A DNA stretch of 64,000 bases from Pelosinus baikalensis. Its GTDB lineage: Bacteria > Bacillota > Negativicutes > DSM-13327. Shown here piece by piece: positions 53,701 to 63,007 of this stretch. The notes beneath the pieces are model-generated. The model made no database searches and was not told the DNA's origin. It saw only the letters and a list, made by a program, of their open reading frames with translations. The DNA is taken from positions 1 to 64,000 of the forward strand of contig NZ_JAJHJB010000027.1 of assembly GCF_020819555.1 (NCBI RefSeq), in the 5' to 3' direction. Positions within the stretch are counted from its first letter, which is position 1, and each line of letters starts with the position of its first letter. A program made the translations under genes and the position numbers.

Positions 53701-54728
53701 ACTGAACGTCCAGAGTAATCGACACGCTTACCTAAGAGATTCTGACGGAAACGACCTTGTTTACCTTTGAGCATATCACTTAATGATTTAAGAGGACGGT
53801 TACCAGGACCAGTTACCGGGCGTCCACGACGACCATTGTCAATCAGAGCATCTACAGCTTCTTGTAGCATACGTTTTTCATTACGCACAATAATATCGGG
53901 AGCACCAAGATCTAACAATCGCTTCAAACGATTATTACGGTTAATGACTCTACGATACAAATCATTTAAATCAGAAGTAGCAAAACGACCACCATCAAGT
54001 TGTACCATTGGCCTGAGTTCAGGCGGAATAACTGGTACAACATCCATAATCATCCAGTCAGGACGATTACCTGATTTACGAAAAGCTTCTGTTACTTCTA
54101 AGCGGCGAATCGCTCTAATTTTACGCTGACCGCTAACTTCCTTCAGCTCTTGTTTTAGTTCTTTAGATATTTTTTCTAAATCAAGCTCTTCCAAAAGTTT
54201 TTTGACAGCTTCTGCACCCATGCCGACTTTAAAGGAACTGCCATATTTATCGCGATAATCCCGATACTCATTTTCCGTCAACAATTGACGTTTCATCAGC
54301 GGTGTTTCACCAGGATCCAGTACGATATAGGAAGCAAAGTATAATACTTTTTCCAAGGAGCGAGGCGATATATCTAATATCAGCCCCATACGGCTTGGAA
54401 TACCTTTGAAATACCAAATATGAGATACAGGTGCGGCTAATTGTATATGCCCCATTCGATCTCGACGTACTTTGGAGCGAGTTACTTCCACGCCACAACG
54501 ATCACAAACAATCCCTTTATAGCGAATACGTTTGTATTTACCGCAGTGGCACTCCCAGTCACGAGTTGGTCCAAATATTTTTTCACAAAATAAACCATCA
54601 CGCTCAGGTTTTAGAGTACGGTAATTGATTGTCTCCGGTTTTTTTACCTCACCAAATGACCATTTGCGGATTTGCTCCGGAGAAGCCAATCCAATCCTCA
54701 TAGAATCAAAATTGTTTACATCTAACAA
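50778..54728 (-). CDS. rpoC: RNA polymerase beta' subunit
   Basis: 1,316 residues. N-terminal zinc finger CHCGKYKRIRYKGIVCDRC, active-site NADFDGDQMAVH with the three Mg-binding Asp, and trigger loop region MRTFHTGGVAG. Length is normal for Firmicutes. 23 bp after rpoB. Confidence 0.99.
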   Translation of the reverse strand: MLDVNNFDSMRIGLASPEQIRKWSFGEVKKPETINYRTLKPERDGLFCEKIFGPTRDWECHCGKYKRIRYKGIVCDRCGVEVTRSKVRRDRMGHIQLAAPVSHIWYFKGIPSRMGLILDISPRSLEKVLYFASYIVLDPGETPLMKRQLLTENEYRDYRDKYGSSFKVGMGAEAVKKLLEELDLEKISKELKQELKEVSGQRKIRAIRRLEVTEAFRKSGNRPDWMIMDVVPVIPPELRPMVQLDGGRFATSDLNDLYRRVINRNNRLKRLLDLGAPDIIVRNEKRMLQEAVDALIDNGRRGRPVTGPGNRPLKSLSDMLKGKQGRFRQNLLGKRVDYSGRSVIVVGPELKLHQCGLPKEMALELFKPFVMKKLVNAGHAHNIKSAKRMVERVRPEVWDVLEEVIKEHPVLLNRAPTLHRLGIQAFEPVLSEGRAIKLHPLVCTAYNADFDGDQMAVHVPLSAEAQSEARMLMLAAHNILSTKDGKPVVTPTQDMVLGAYYLTMEKEGDIGEGKMMCDINEALLAYHQKELSLHAIIKVRFPKYGLVTTTMGRLIFNESLPEEIRYFFQKDGEWHLGIMMDKKELGKLVAETYRQFGNSKTAVVIDNVKRLGYAFACRAGMTVAIADINIPPEKKEILATTEGRVDTVDKQYRRGLITEDERYKKTIELWTKATDDVTLAMMNNLDRFNPIYMMANSGARGNIQQIRQLAGMRGLMADPSGRIIDRPIKANFREGLTVLEYFISTHGARKGLADTALRTADSGYLTRRLVDVSQDVIVREEDCDVVGINLIRERARLAKSSTGAIEVLRDTLLGRVLAEDVLDPKTTDILIPRSTVLADDNLRIIGEHGVPEIMVRGVSTTTEEDINASASNETIVLGAPEEKMRELLKNAMVREMLGKNTTNAIKDSQGVEIVAAETPLTEEAIEAVLVSDVREVKVRNNSIKGIEVEAITEGTGVIESLKDRIVGRFVAEDIVDPKTGEVIVKINDTISELLADRIVAIREKVSIRSVLTCKSQYGVCIKCYGRNLASGHAVDVGEAVGIIAAQSIGEPGTQLTMRTFHTGGVAGDDITQGLPRVEELFEARKPKRQAIITEIDGVATVDTKEVKGMRKITVVPAAGEERIYPIPYGARIIVRDGQQIIAGDRLTEGSVNPHDILRVCGIQATQRYLVYEVQKVYKSQGVEINDKHIEVIVRQMLHKVKTEESGDTELLPGEYIDTNTFEEENAKAIEAGGEPSVARPILLGITKASLATDSFLSAASFQETTRVLTEAAIKGKIDPLLGLKENVIIGKLIPAGTGMSRYRNIKLTYTKSVKVE

Positions 54729-54751
54729 AGGGTTATCACTCCCTTACCCCA

Positions 54752-57700
54752 TTACTCAATTTCCTCGTCGTCTAACTCTTCCAAGAAATCACGTTGTGTT
54801 GGTTTCTTATCTTTACTTTTTACTTTCTTGACGGATTTTCGTCCAGGTATTTCGATTTCCTCTGCTACATCTTCATCCATCTCACCGATTTCCGCTATAA
54901 TATCTAATTCTTCTTCTAATGGTTCCATTTCATCAGGATTATCAAAATCATCCACCAGGTCTGGCTCAATCTCACTAGCAGTGCGAGTATGAGTTTCAGG
55001 TGCAGTATTCACTGGAACACCAATATTAAGTTCAAGTTCTTTAGCCACTTGATTAATATCTTCATCAGTGTCATCAATCATAATTTCTTGTGCATCTTCA
55101 TTTAAGATTTTAACATCAAGCCCAATACTTTGAAGCTCTTTAATTAAAACCTTAAAGGATTCAGGCACTCCAGGTTCAGGTATGTTTTCACCTTTCACAA
55201 TCGCTTCATAGGTTTTTACACGCCCTACTACATCATCGGATTTTACCGTTAAGAGTTCCTGTAAGGTATAAGCGGCGCCATATGCCTCTAATGCCCAAAC
55301 TTCCATTTCCCCAAAACGCTGACCACCGAATTGTGCTTTACCACCCAATGGCTGTTGTGTAACCAAAGAGTAAGGACCAGTAGATCGTGCATGAATTTTG
55401 TCATCAACCAAATGGGCCAATTTCAGCATGTATACCCAACCTACAGTAACGCGGTTATCAAAAGCTTCCCCTGTACGTCCATCATATAAGACAGTTTTAC
55501 CATCTTCCGGCAATCCAGCTGCTTTTAATGTTTTAAAGACCTCTTCTTCATGAGCCCCATCAAATACTGGAGTTGCTAAGTTAATCCCAGCAATCCCCGG
55601 TTTAGGAAGACCATTTTTATCAGAGTCATAGCCAACTTCCTTCAGTCGTTCTGCAACACCAGGAGCATTTGTTCTGATTTGCATACCAAAAGCAGCAGCA
55701 GCCATTCCTAAATGGGTCTCCAGTACCTGTCCGATATTCATACGTGATGGTACACCCAATGGATTTAACACAATCTGTACTGGCGTGCCATCAGGCAAGA
55801 ACGGCATATCTTCCTCACGCATAATGCGAGAAACAACACCCTTATTACCATGACGCCCTGCCATCTTATCCCCTTCGGAAATCTTCCGTTTTTGGGCAAT
55901 ATATACACGTACTAAGAAATTCACACCTGGTGGTAATTCATCACCATTTTCCCGGCTGAATACCTTTACGTCAACAATTTTACCAGCTTCGCCATGTGGC
56001 ACTCTCAATGATGTATCTCGAACTTCACGAGCTTTCTCACCAAAGATAGCACGAAGCAAACGTTCTTCTGCCGTTAATTCTGTTTCGCCTTTTGGAGTCA
56101 CTTTACCCACTAGAATATCCCCTGGTCGCACTTCAGCGCCAATGCGTATGATACCGCGATCATCAAGATCTTTTAGTACCTCTTCAGCCACATTCGGAAT
56201 ATCACGAGTAATTTCTTCCGGTCCTAACTTCGTATCTCTGGCATCACATTCATATTCTTCAATATGTATGGAAGTGTAGATGTCATCTTTTACAATTTTT
56301 TCACTTAGTAAAATAGCATCTTCATAATTGTAACCTTCCCATGGCATGAAAGCTACAAGTACATTAAAGCCTAGTGCTAATTCACCTTGATCGGTAGCAG
56401 GTCCATCAACTAATACCTGCCCTTTTTCTACTTGCTCGCCTTTATAAACAATCGGCTTCTGATTAATGCAAGTTCCTTGATTAGAACGCAAATATTTCAG
56501 CAGCTTATAGTTATCTAACGTACCACGTTCCGTGCGTACTTTAATTTCAGTAGCTGTAACTTTTTCAACTACACCGGCATTTCTAGCTAGAATAAGAACA
56601 CCAGAATCTCTGGCAGCTTTATATTCCATTCCAGTTCCAATGAGCGGAGCCTGTGTTCTAAGTAAAGGTACTGCCTGACGTTGCATATTCGCGCCCATCA
56701 AGGCACGATTTGCATCATCGTTTTCCAAGAATGGAATCATAGCCGTAGCAATTGATACAACCTGCTTTGGCGATACATCCATATAGTCAACTTTTTCAGC
56801 AGGAATAACTAAAATTTCATGTCTATGACGTACGGTAACTCGCGGCTCAACAAACCAGCTATTTTCATTTAACGGTTCATTCGCTTGCGCACAAACTACT
56901 TCATCCTCTTCATCAGCTGTCAAATATCGTACATCTTCTGTTACGATACGATTTTCCTTATCAATTTTACGGTAAGGGGTTTCAATAAAACCAAACTCGT
57001 TAATACGTCCAAAGGTTGACAATGAACCAATAAGACCAATATTCGGACCTTCTGGTGTCTCAATTGGACACATACGACCATAGTGAGAGTGATGTACGTC
57101 ACGCACTTCAAAACCGGCGCGTTCACGACTTAGCCCACCAGGTCCCAAGGCACTTAAACGACGTTTATGAGTAAGTTCTGCCAAAGGATTTGTCTGATCC
57201 ATAAACTGCGACAACTGACTGGAGCCAAAGAATTCTTTGATAGCAGCCACAACAGGGCGGATGTTAATCAATGCTTGGGGAGTAATGACATCAACATCTT
57301 GAATGGTCATACGTTCTTTCACTACCCGTTCCATACGAGACAAACCGATACGGAACTGATTTTGTAGCAATTCACCGACTGAACGCAGGCGGCGGTTACC
57401 TAAATGATCGATATCATCCACATTACCAAATCCATCCATCAAATTGAGAAGATAGTTAACAGAAGCTAAAATATCTTCTCTGGTAATTGTCCGATGATTG
57501 TAAGGTAATTCAGGATTGCATAGCATTTTAACTGGTGATCCATCTTTTAGTTTGACTTTTACTTCAATCAAAGCTGCATTTGCAAAGACACCACTTTGAT
57601 CAATCTGATCAAGAACTTTTTCGTCCACGATTGTATCTGCAGGAACAATAATTTCTCCTGTTTCTGCATTTGCAATTGCCTGATAAAGAGTCTTGCCCAT

Positions 57701-58561
57701 CAAACGACGGCGCCAGCCTAGTTTTTTTGTTAATTTATAACGCCCTACAGTTGCTAAATCATAACGTTTAGAGTCAAAAAATAGTGATTCTAATAACTGA
57801 GTAGCATTATCTACGGTAGGAGGTTCACCTGGACGTAATCTTTTATAGATTTCAACTAGAGCTTCTTCTCTGGAATTGGTATTATCCCGTTCCAAAGTGG
57901 CGCGAACTCTCACATCATCATGAAACAGTTCCGCAATAGCAGCATTTGACGCGTAGCCTAAAGCACGAATCAATACTGTTGCTGGTAATTTTCGTGTGCG
58001 ATCTACCCGAACAGACATTACATCATTGGCATCTGTTTCGAGTTCTAACCACGCACCACGATTTGGAATCACTGTAGAGTTATACAGTTTTTTACCTGTT
58101 GCATCAATTGTTTCATTGTAATACGCACCTGGGGAACGTACCAACTGACTAACAATAACCCGCTCTGCACCATTAATGATAAAAGTACCATTTTCTGTCA
58201 TGAGCGGGAAATCGCCCATAAATACTTCTTGCTCTTTAATTTCGCCAGTCTCACGATTAATCAATCGAACATTGACACGTAAAGGAGCCGAATAAGTAAC
58301 GTCGCGTTCTTTACATTCTTCAACGTGATACTTGGCTTCGCCTAATGTAAATTTTTCAAATGTCAGAACCAAATTACCTGTAAAGTCCTGAATAGGCGAA
58401 ATATCATGGAAAATTTCTTGCAGCCCTTCCTTTAGAAACCAGTTATAGGAATTCTTCTGAATTTCAATCAGATTGGGCATGTCCAGTACTTCTTTGATCT
58501 TGGCATAACTATATCTGATCTTTTTGCCAACCGGAACAGGATTAAACATTAAATCCTTCAC
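54752..58561 (-). CDS. rpoB: RNA polymerase beta subunit
   Basis: 1,269 residues. The rifampicin region reads SQLSQFMDQTNPLAELTHKR then RLSALGPGG, wild type (sensitive-looking). The end has a long acidic C-terminal extension (about residues 1175-1269, rich in Glu/Asp then KKVKSKDKK) seen in several Firmicutes. Separated from rplL by about 540 bp with two terminators. Confidence 0.99.
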   Translation of the reverse strand: MKDLMFNPVPVGKKIRYSYAKIKEVLDMPNLIEIQKNSYNWFLKEGLQEIFHDISPIQDFTGNLVLTFEKFTLGEAKYHVEECKERDVTYSAPLRVNVRLINRETGEIKEQEVFMGDFPLMTENGTFIINGAERVIVSQLVRSPGAYYNETIDATGKKLYNSTVIPNRGAWLELETDANDVMSVRVDRTRKLPATVLIRALGYASNAAIAELFHDDVRVRATLERDNTNSREEALVEIYKRLRPGEPPTVDNATQLLESLFFDSKRYDLATVGRYKLTKKLGWRRRLMGKTLYQAIANAETGEIIVPADTIVDEKVLDQIDQSGVFANAALIEVKVKLKDGSPVKMLCNPELPYNHRTITREDILASVNYLLNLMDGFGNVDDIDHLGNRRLRSVGELLQNQFRIGLSRMERVVKERMTIQDVDVITPQALINIRPVVAAIKEFFGSSQLSQFMDQTNPLAELTHKRRLSALGPGGLSRERAGFEVRDVHHSHYGRMCPIETPEGPNIGLIGSLSTFGRINEFGFIETPYRKIDKENRIVTEDVRYLTADEEDEVVCAQANEPLNENSWFVEPRVTVRHRHEILVIPAEKVDYMDVSPKQVVSIATAMIPFLENDDANRALMGANMQRQAVPLLRTQAPLIGTGMEYKAARDSGVLILARNAGVVEKVTATEIKVRTERGTLDNYKLLKYLRSNQGTCINQKPIVYKGEQVEKGQVLVDGPATDQGELALGFNVLVAFMPWEGYNYEDAILLSEKIVKDDIYTSIHIEEYECDARDTKLGPEEITRDIPNVAEEVLKDLDDRGIIRIGAEVRPGDILVGKVTPKGETELTAEERLLRAIFGEKAREVRDTSLRVPHGEAGKIVDVKVFSRENGDELPPGVNFLVRVYIAQKRKISEGDKMAGRHGNKGVVSRIMREEDMPFLPDGTPVQIVLNPLGVPSRMNIGQVLETHLGMAAAAFGMQIRTNAPGVAERLKEVGYDSDKNGLPKPGIAGINLATPVFDGAHEEEVFKTLKAAGLPEDGKTVLYDGRTGEAFDNRVTVGWVYMLKLAHLVDDKIHARSTGPYSLVTQQPLGGKAQFGGQRFGEMEVWALEAYGAAYTLQELLTVKSDDVVGRVKTYEAIVKGENIPEPGVPESFKVLIKELQSIGLDVKILNEDAQEIMIDDTDEDINQVAKELELNIGVPVNTAPETHTRTASEIEPDLVDDFDNPDEMEPLEEELDIIAEIGEMDEDVAEEIEIPGRKSVKKVKSKDKKPTQRDFLEELDDEEIE

Positions 58562-59020
58562 CCCTTAGCCCAAATTAAACTCTATACCTTGGCAGCACAC
58601 CTTCATTAGCTATATGTATACCGATATTGCAAGTCACTTTCGCAACTCACAATATTTTGCCGCAGGTATAAAACCTTTTACATAATACAATATTGTGCAG
58701 TACATAATATAATATCATCCATTAGCACTAAATATGAAATATATAATAAAAGACAAATTACAGTAGTACTTTAGCACCTAGCAAATGAAGGGTTAGGCAC
58801 TACAATACAAAAAAAGCAAGGTTTTTCCAGTCAAGTAACAGACCTTGCATTTGTCTTCATGATGAAATATTATTCCATCCTCCATATATTACTATTTCCT
58901 GCCAATCTAGATTTTATACATTGCACAATAAAAAAACATTACCCTAAAATAAACATTCTTTGCATTGAACAATAATATCACAATAAGACCCATTAGTCAA
59001 TACCTCAAGAATCTAATTCA
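58562..59020. other. long rplL-rpoB spacer
   Basis: AT-rich, no gene seen. It contains the second terminator at 58808-58848; a promoter for rpoBC would be expected between that and rpoB but was not fixed by eye. Confidence 0.5.
58808..58848 (-). terminator. second terminator/attenuator between rplL and rpoB
   Basis: In the transcript GCAAGGT, 19-nt loop, ACCTTGC, followed by seven T. Similar position to the rplL-rpoB attenuator of other bacteria. Confidence 0.75.
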
Positions 59021-59056
59021 GGAAAAAATATAAAGAGCACCACATGGGTACTCTTT
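59021..59056 (-). terminator. first terminator after rplL
   Basis: AAAGAG-T-ACC, loop, GGT-G-CTCTTT, then ATATTTTTT in the transcript; about 45 nt after the rplL stop. Confidence 0.75.
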
Positions 59057-59099
59057 TATATTTTTCATTCTATAATTTAGAAAGAATAGAGAGTTATAA

Positions 59100-59468
59100 T
59101 TACTTAACTTCTACAGTTGCGCCAGCTTCTTCAAGCTTAGCTTTGATTGCGTCAGCATCAGCTTTAGCAATTTTTTCTTTAACTGCTTTAGGAGCACCAT
59201 CAACTACTTCTTTAGCTTCTTTCAAGCCAAGACCAGTGATTTCGCGAACAACTTTGATAACGTTGATTTTGCTAGCGCCAGCGTTAGTAAGAATAACGTC
59301 AAATTCAGTTTTTTCTTCAGCAGCAGCAGCAGCAGCTGGAGCGGCAGCAGCAGCAGCTACAGGAGCAGCTGCAGAAACACCAAATTTTTCTTCTAGAGCT
59401 TTCACCAATTCGGATAATTCAAGAACAGTCATGTTCTCAATTGCTTGCATAATTTCTTGTTGAGTCAT
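59100..59468 (-). CDS. rplL: 50S ribosomal protein bL12
   Basis: 122 residues. N-terminal dimer part, Ala-rich hinge (VAAAAAAPAAAAAAEE), C-terminal factor-binding domain with GLGLKEAKEVVDGAPK. Stalk protein that recruits translation GTPases. Confidence 0.98.
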   Translation of the reverse strand: MTQQEIMQAIENMTVLELSELVKALEEKFGVSAAAPVAAAAAAPAAAAAAEEKTEFDVILTNAGASKINVIKVVREITGLGLKEAKEVVDGAPKAVKEKIAKADADAIKAKLEEAGATVEVK

Positions 59469-59497
59469 TTTAAAAAACCTCCATTAATTTTAATTTT

Positions 59498-60028
59498 TTA
59501 TGCTGATTCTTTTTGTTTGCGCACAGCATCAAGCGCATATACGAATTTGCGGATAGAACCTTGAAGTACATTGACAAATCCAACAATTGGAGTTTGCATA
59601 CCAGCCAAAACTTGAGCAATAAGCACTTCGCGAGTTGGCAGGCTTGCCAAAGCTTTTACGCCTTCCGCATCAATAACCTTACCATCTAACAAACCAGCTT
59701 TTACTTCCAATGTTTTTAATTTATACTCTTTTACAAAGTCAGAAATTACACGCGCTGGAGCAACGGGGTCTGTTTCAGAAATCGCAATTGCAGTTGGACC
59801 TTCAAGATAAACGTCCAACCCTTCAATTCCAATTTCCTTAGCAGCAATCCGTGTCATTGTATTTTTTACTACACGGTATTCTACGCCAGCTTCACGTAAT
59901 TTACGACGAAGTTGAGTATCTTGTGCTACAGTAAGACCACGGTAGTTTGTTAATACCGCACCTTTTGTTGCAGAAAGCTTACCTTTCAGTTCGGAAACGA
60001 CTGATATTTTTTCTGATGTTATAGCCAC
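59498..60028 (-). CDS. rplJ: 50S ribosomal protein uL10
   Basis: 176 residues, LSATKGAVLTNYRGLTVAQ and EYRVVKNTMTRIA. Base of the stalk; with bL12 it controls its own operon through the leader just upstream. Confidence 0.98.
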   Translation of the reverse strand: MAITSEKISVVSELKGKLSATKGAVLTNYRGLTVAQDTQLRRKLREAGVEYRVVKNTMTRIAAKEIGIEGLDVYLEGPTAIAISETDPVAPARVISDFVKEYKLKTLEVKAGLLDGKVIDAEGVKALASLPTREVLIAQVLAGMQTPIVGFVNVLQGSIRKFVYALDAVRKQKESA

Positions 60029-60056
60029 TAAAATCCACCTCCTTTACAAGATTACA

Positions 60057-60200
60057 AAACAAAACGACCTCTCGGCATAATAAGCCGGAGGTCGCTAATA
60101 GCAAAAGCTATAGTATAATCCCCGACCTCGGCAGGCGAACATGAGAAAGATTCACATCTCACTTAGTTCATTACGAATACCTGCTGTCTACAGCCAAATT
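60057..60200 (-). promoter_or_regulatory. L10 leader (ribosomal protein autoregulatory RNA)
   Basis: In the transcript a terminator stem CGACCTCCGGC / GCCGAGAGGTCG (60094-60065), ending in TTTTGTTTTG, is preceded by GCCGAGGTCGGGG, which can pair with the same CGACCTC and so block the terminator. The part with CTGTAGACAGCAGG further upstream fits an L10-binding region. uL10-bL12 binding would favour termination. Confidence 0.8.
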
Positions 60201-60257
60201 TATTTATTCAGTTGCATTGGATCAAAGACTATACCACCACTTCTTACTTACAATTAA

Positions 60258-60959
60258 TTATTTCTTGCCAGAAACTTTAAGTGGATTCACTTTTACACCA
60301 GGACCCATAGTAGTACTTACAGTGATACTACGCATGTATTGTCCTTTAGCAGCAGCTGGTTTTACCTTATTCAAGATGTCAACCAACGCTTGAAAATTCT
60401 CGATAATTTTCTCATTGTCAAATGATATTTTACCGATTGGTGCATGAATATTACCAGCTTTATCAGTACGATACTCAATTTTACCTGCTTTTATCTCACT
60501 AATCGCACGAGCAACATCCAAAGTAACTGTACCAACTTTAGGGTTCGGCATTAAACCTTTAGGGCCTAATACTTTACCTAAACGACCAACAGTACCCATC
60601 ATATCAGGAGTAGCAACTGCTACATCAAACTCAGTCCATCCACCCTGAATTTTTGCTACTATATCTTCAGCACCAACAAAGTCAGCACCAGCAGCTTCTG
60701 CTTCTTTTGCTTTTTCGCCTTTAGCAAAAACCAAAACAGTTTTGGTTTTACCAGTACCGTGAGGCAATACTACCGCACCACGTACTTGCTGATCAGCATG
60801 TTTAGGGTCAACCCCTAATTTAATCGCAACTTCGATTGTTTCATCAAATTTAGCACTAGCTGTTTTTTTAGCAAGTTCTATGGCTTCTTCAGTTTCATAT
60901 AACTTATTTGCTTCAATCAGCTTAGCAGCTTCTTCGTATTTCTTACCATGTTTTGGCAT
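60258..60959 (-). CDS. rplA: 50S ribosomal protein uL1
   Basis: 233 residues, MPKHGKKYEEAAKLIE and MGTVGRLGKVLGPKGLMPNPK signature. L1 stalk, moves E-site tRNA. Confidence 0.98.
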   Translation of the reverse strand: MPKHGKKYEEAAKLIEANKLYETEEAIELAKKTASAKFDETIEVAIKLGVDPKHADQQVRGAVVLPHGTGKTKTVLVFAKGEKAKEAEAAGADFVGAEDIVAKIQGGWTEFDVAVATPDMMGTVGRLGKVLGPKGLMPNPKVGTVTLDVARAISEIKAGKIEYRTDKAGNIHAPIGKISFDNEKIIENFQALVDILNKVKPAAAKGQYMRSITVSTTMGPGVKVNPLKVSGKK

Positions 60960-61024
60960 ATTAAAAAACTCCTTTACGATTGTGGTTTAACGGAAAATCC
61001 TCCCACACTAACATCCGACTGTCT

Positions 61025-61125
61025 TAAACCTACCATCTGCGTCGTTGCTCCTGCGGGCGTTCTCTACGACGTACGTCAGTACGTCTGCGGTCACGTCCTC
61101 GTCGTGCCTAGCATCTGGCAGCTTT
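61025..61125. repeat. GC-rich palindromic element between rplK and rplA
   Basis: About 100 bp much richer in GC than its surroundings, with core GACGTAC-GTCA-GTACGTC and several CGTCGT/ACGACG words, flanked by CATCTG on both sides. It looks like an extragenic REP-type element inserted in the rplK-rplA spacer. No other copy was spotted in this window. Confidence 0.55.
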
Positions 61126-61159
61126 AAGCCAGTCTTTGGCAATTTAGAAAAGCCAAAGA

Positions 61160-61585
61160 CTAATCAATGATGTCAATACCCATGCTACGGGCAGTGCCTT
61201 CGATCATACGCATAGCAGCTTCTACAGAAGCAGCGTTAAGATCTTTCATTTTTGCTTCAGCAATTTCACGAACTTTGTCGCGAGATACTTTAGCAACTTT
61301 TTTCTTGTTTGGTTCGCCTGATGCAGTCTCAATACCAGCAGCTTTCTTAAGAAGAATAGGAGCTGGAGGAGTTTTGGTAATGAAAGTAAAGGATCTATCT
61401 TCGAACACGGTAATTTCTACCGGAATAATCAAACCAGCTTGCGCAGCGGTTCTTTCGTTAAAGTCCTTAACAAACGCCATAATATTCACGCCAGCTTGAC
61501 CGAGCGCAGGGCCGACTGGAGGCGCCGGAGTTGCTTTACCAGCAGGAACTTGCAATTTTACAAGTTTTATAACTTTCTTAGCCAT
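61160..61585 (-). CDS. rplK: 50S ribosomal protein uL11
   Basis: 141 residues, MAKKVIKLVKLQVPAGKATP and PPVGPALGQAGVNIM. Stalk base with 23S GTPase-associated centre. Confidence 0.98.
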   Translation of the reverse strand: MAKKVIKLVKLQVPAGKATPAPPVGPALGQAGVNIMAFVKDFNERTAAQAGLIIPVEITVFEDRSFTFITKTPPAPILLKKAAGIETASGEPNKKKVAKVSRDKVREIAEAKMKDLNAASVEAAMRMIEGTARSMGIDIID

Positions 61586-61674
61586 TTTACTTACACCTCC
61601 TTATATGCATAATGTGGTTTTGCGGGTATATTACCCTCCCACTTAGGATCATAAAGTTTCAAATTAAACTTTAT

Positions 61675-62205
61675 TTAAACTTTCTCAACTTGAGAAAAAT
61701 CTAATTCTACCGGTGTCTCCCGTCCAAACATATCAACAAGCACTTTCAGTTTGCTACGGTCGTGGTAAATTTCAAGCACCTTGGCTGTCCAATTCTCGAA
61801 GGCTCCAGAAGTAATGCGAATTACTTGAGCAACTTCAATATTTAACTTCGGCTTAAGCTCTTCAATGCCCATGGATTTCAAAATGTTTTTCACTTCGGCA
61901 TCAGTAAGCGGGATAGGTTTAGTACCAGAGCCAACAAAACCTGTAACACCTGGCGTGTTGCGTACAACATACCACGATTTATCATTGACAATCATTTCTA
62001 CCAGAACATATCCAGGGAAAACTTTTTTCTTGGTAATTTTTTTCTTGCCATCTTTCATTTCAACTTCATCTTCCATAGGTACTACAATCCGAAAGATTTC
62101 ATCTTCCATACCCATAGAATGGACTTTGCGTTCCAGATTAGCTTTTACTTTGTTTTCATAGCCAGAATATGTATGGATTACATACCAATTTTTTTCAGAT
62201 TCCAT
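61675..62205 (-). CDS. nusG: transcription factor NusG (housekeeping)
   Basis: 176 residues, WYVIHTYSGYENKVKANL, FPGYVLVEM and KOW part VIRITSGAFENWTAKVLEI. General elongation factor. The LoaP-type protein at 18047-18544 is its diverged paralog. Confidence 0.98.
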   Translation of the reverse strand: MESEKNWYVIHTYSGYENKVKANLERKVHSMGMEDEIFRIVVPMEDEVEMKDGKKKITKKKVFPGYVLVEMIVNDKSWYVVRNTPGVTGFVGSGTKPIPLTDAEVKNILKSMGIEELKPKLNIEVAQVIRITSGAFENWTAKVLEIYHDRSKLKVLVDMFGRETPVELDFSQVEKV

Positions 62206-62243
62206 TACTTCAGGGACGCCTATTACGTCCCCACCCCCTTAGC

Positions 62244-62459
62244 CTACTTGATAATCAAATGTAATATTTGAGTAAACACAGCATCAATTGCCCATATCAA
62301 ACCCGCAATCAATAATACAGCGACAAATACCACTCCTGTATTAGAGATAAGCTCTTGTTTGGTAGGCCAAGACACTTTTTTTAATTCAGCTTTAACTTCA
62401 CGAAAAAACTTCTTCCAACGAGAAGGACTCGTTTGAACTGCTGTTTCTTGGGCAACCAT
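62244..62459 (-). CDS. secE: protein translocase subunit SecE
   Basis: 71 residues, one membrane helix (about 43-62) after the conserved VKAELKKVSWPTKQEL. Clamps SecY. Classic place before nusG. Confidence 0.97.
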   Translation of the reverse strand: MVAQETAVQTSPSRWKKFFREVKAELKKVSWPTKQELISNTGVVFVAVLLIAGLIWAIDAVFTQILHLIIK

Positions 62460-62508
62460 TTTTTCACATCCCTGTCTTGTACTGCTAATTCAAGCATTAA
62501 AGACCAAC

Positions 62509-62584
62509 TGGCAGGGGCGGCAGGAATCGAACCCGCAACCAACGGTTTTGGAGACCGCTACTCTACCAATTGAGCTACACCCCT
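62509..62584 (-). tRNA. trnW: tRNA-Trp (anticodon CCA)
   Basis: 76-nt cloverleaf with CCA encoded. Acceptor AGGGGTG pairs with CGCCCCT, anticodon loop CTCCAAA, T-arm GGTTCGATTCC. Between rpmG and secE, a common Firmicutes arrangement. Confidence 0.97.
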
Positions 62585-62600
62585 ACTTACGAAATTACAA

Positions 62601-62750
62601 TTATTTCGTTTCTTTGTGTAAAGTATGTTTTTTGCAAAACTTGCAATACTTATTGAATTCTAATCTATCTGGGTCATTTTTCTTGTTTTTATTGGTTTGA
62701 TAATTACGTTGCTTGCAATCAGTACAAGCTAACGTTACCGCATTGCGCAT
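62601..62750 (-). CDS. rpmG: 50S ribosomal protein bL33
   Basis: 49 residues from ATG at 62750 (MRNAVTLACTDC) after AGAGAGGTG; longer frames are not supported. Both zinc pairs CTDC and CKFC are present (zinc form). Confidence 0.96.
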   Translation of the reverse strand: MRNAVTLACTDCKQRNYQTNKNKKNDPDRLEFNKYCKFCKKHTLHKETK

Positions 62751-62886
62751 CCTGTACACCTCTCTTACCTGTAAATATGACATCATTTCGTAATGCCACT
62801 AATATAATCTAGCACACTTACATCAGCCTGTCAATACCAGATACTCACCATACTCGTGGAAAATATTATGATATCAAGACAATAAA

Positions 62887-62907
62887 ATAAAACAGGGAAA
62901 CCCCTGT
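62887..62907 (-). terminator. small terminator upstream of rpmG
   Basis: In the transcript ACAGGG, loop GTTT, CCCTGT, then TTTATTTTATT. It lies between tuf copy 2 and rpmG. Confidence 0.7.
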
Positions 62908-63007
62908 CTTATAACTATATCCATTTATAGAAATTTTATACGTTTACTTGTAATCTGTCAAGGTAAAGAATTTTTTCATTTTAAATCCGCTAAATAAAAG
63001 AGCCGTT

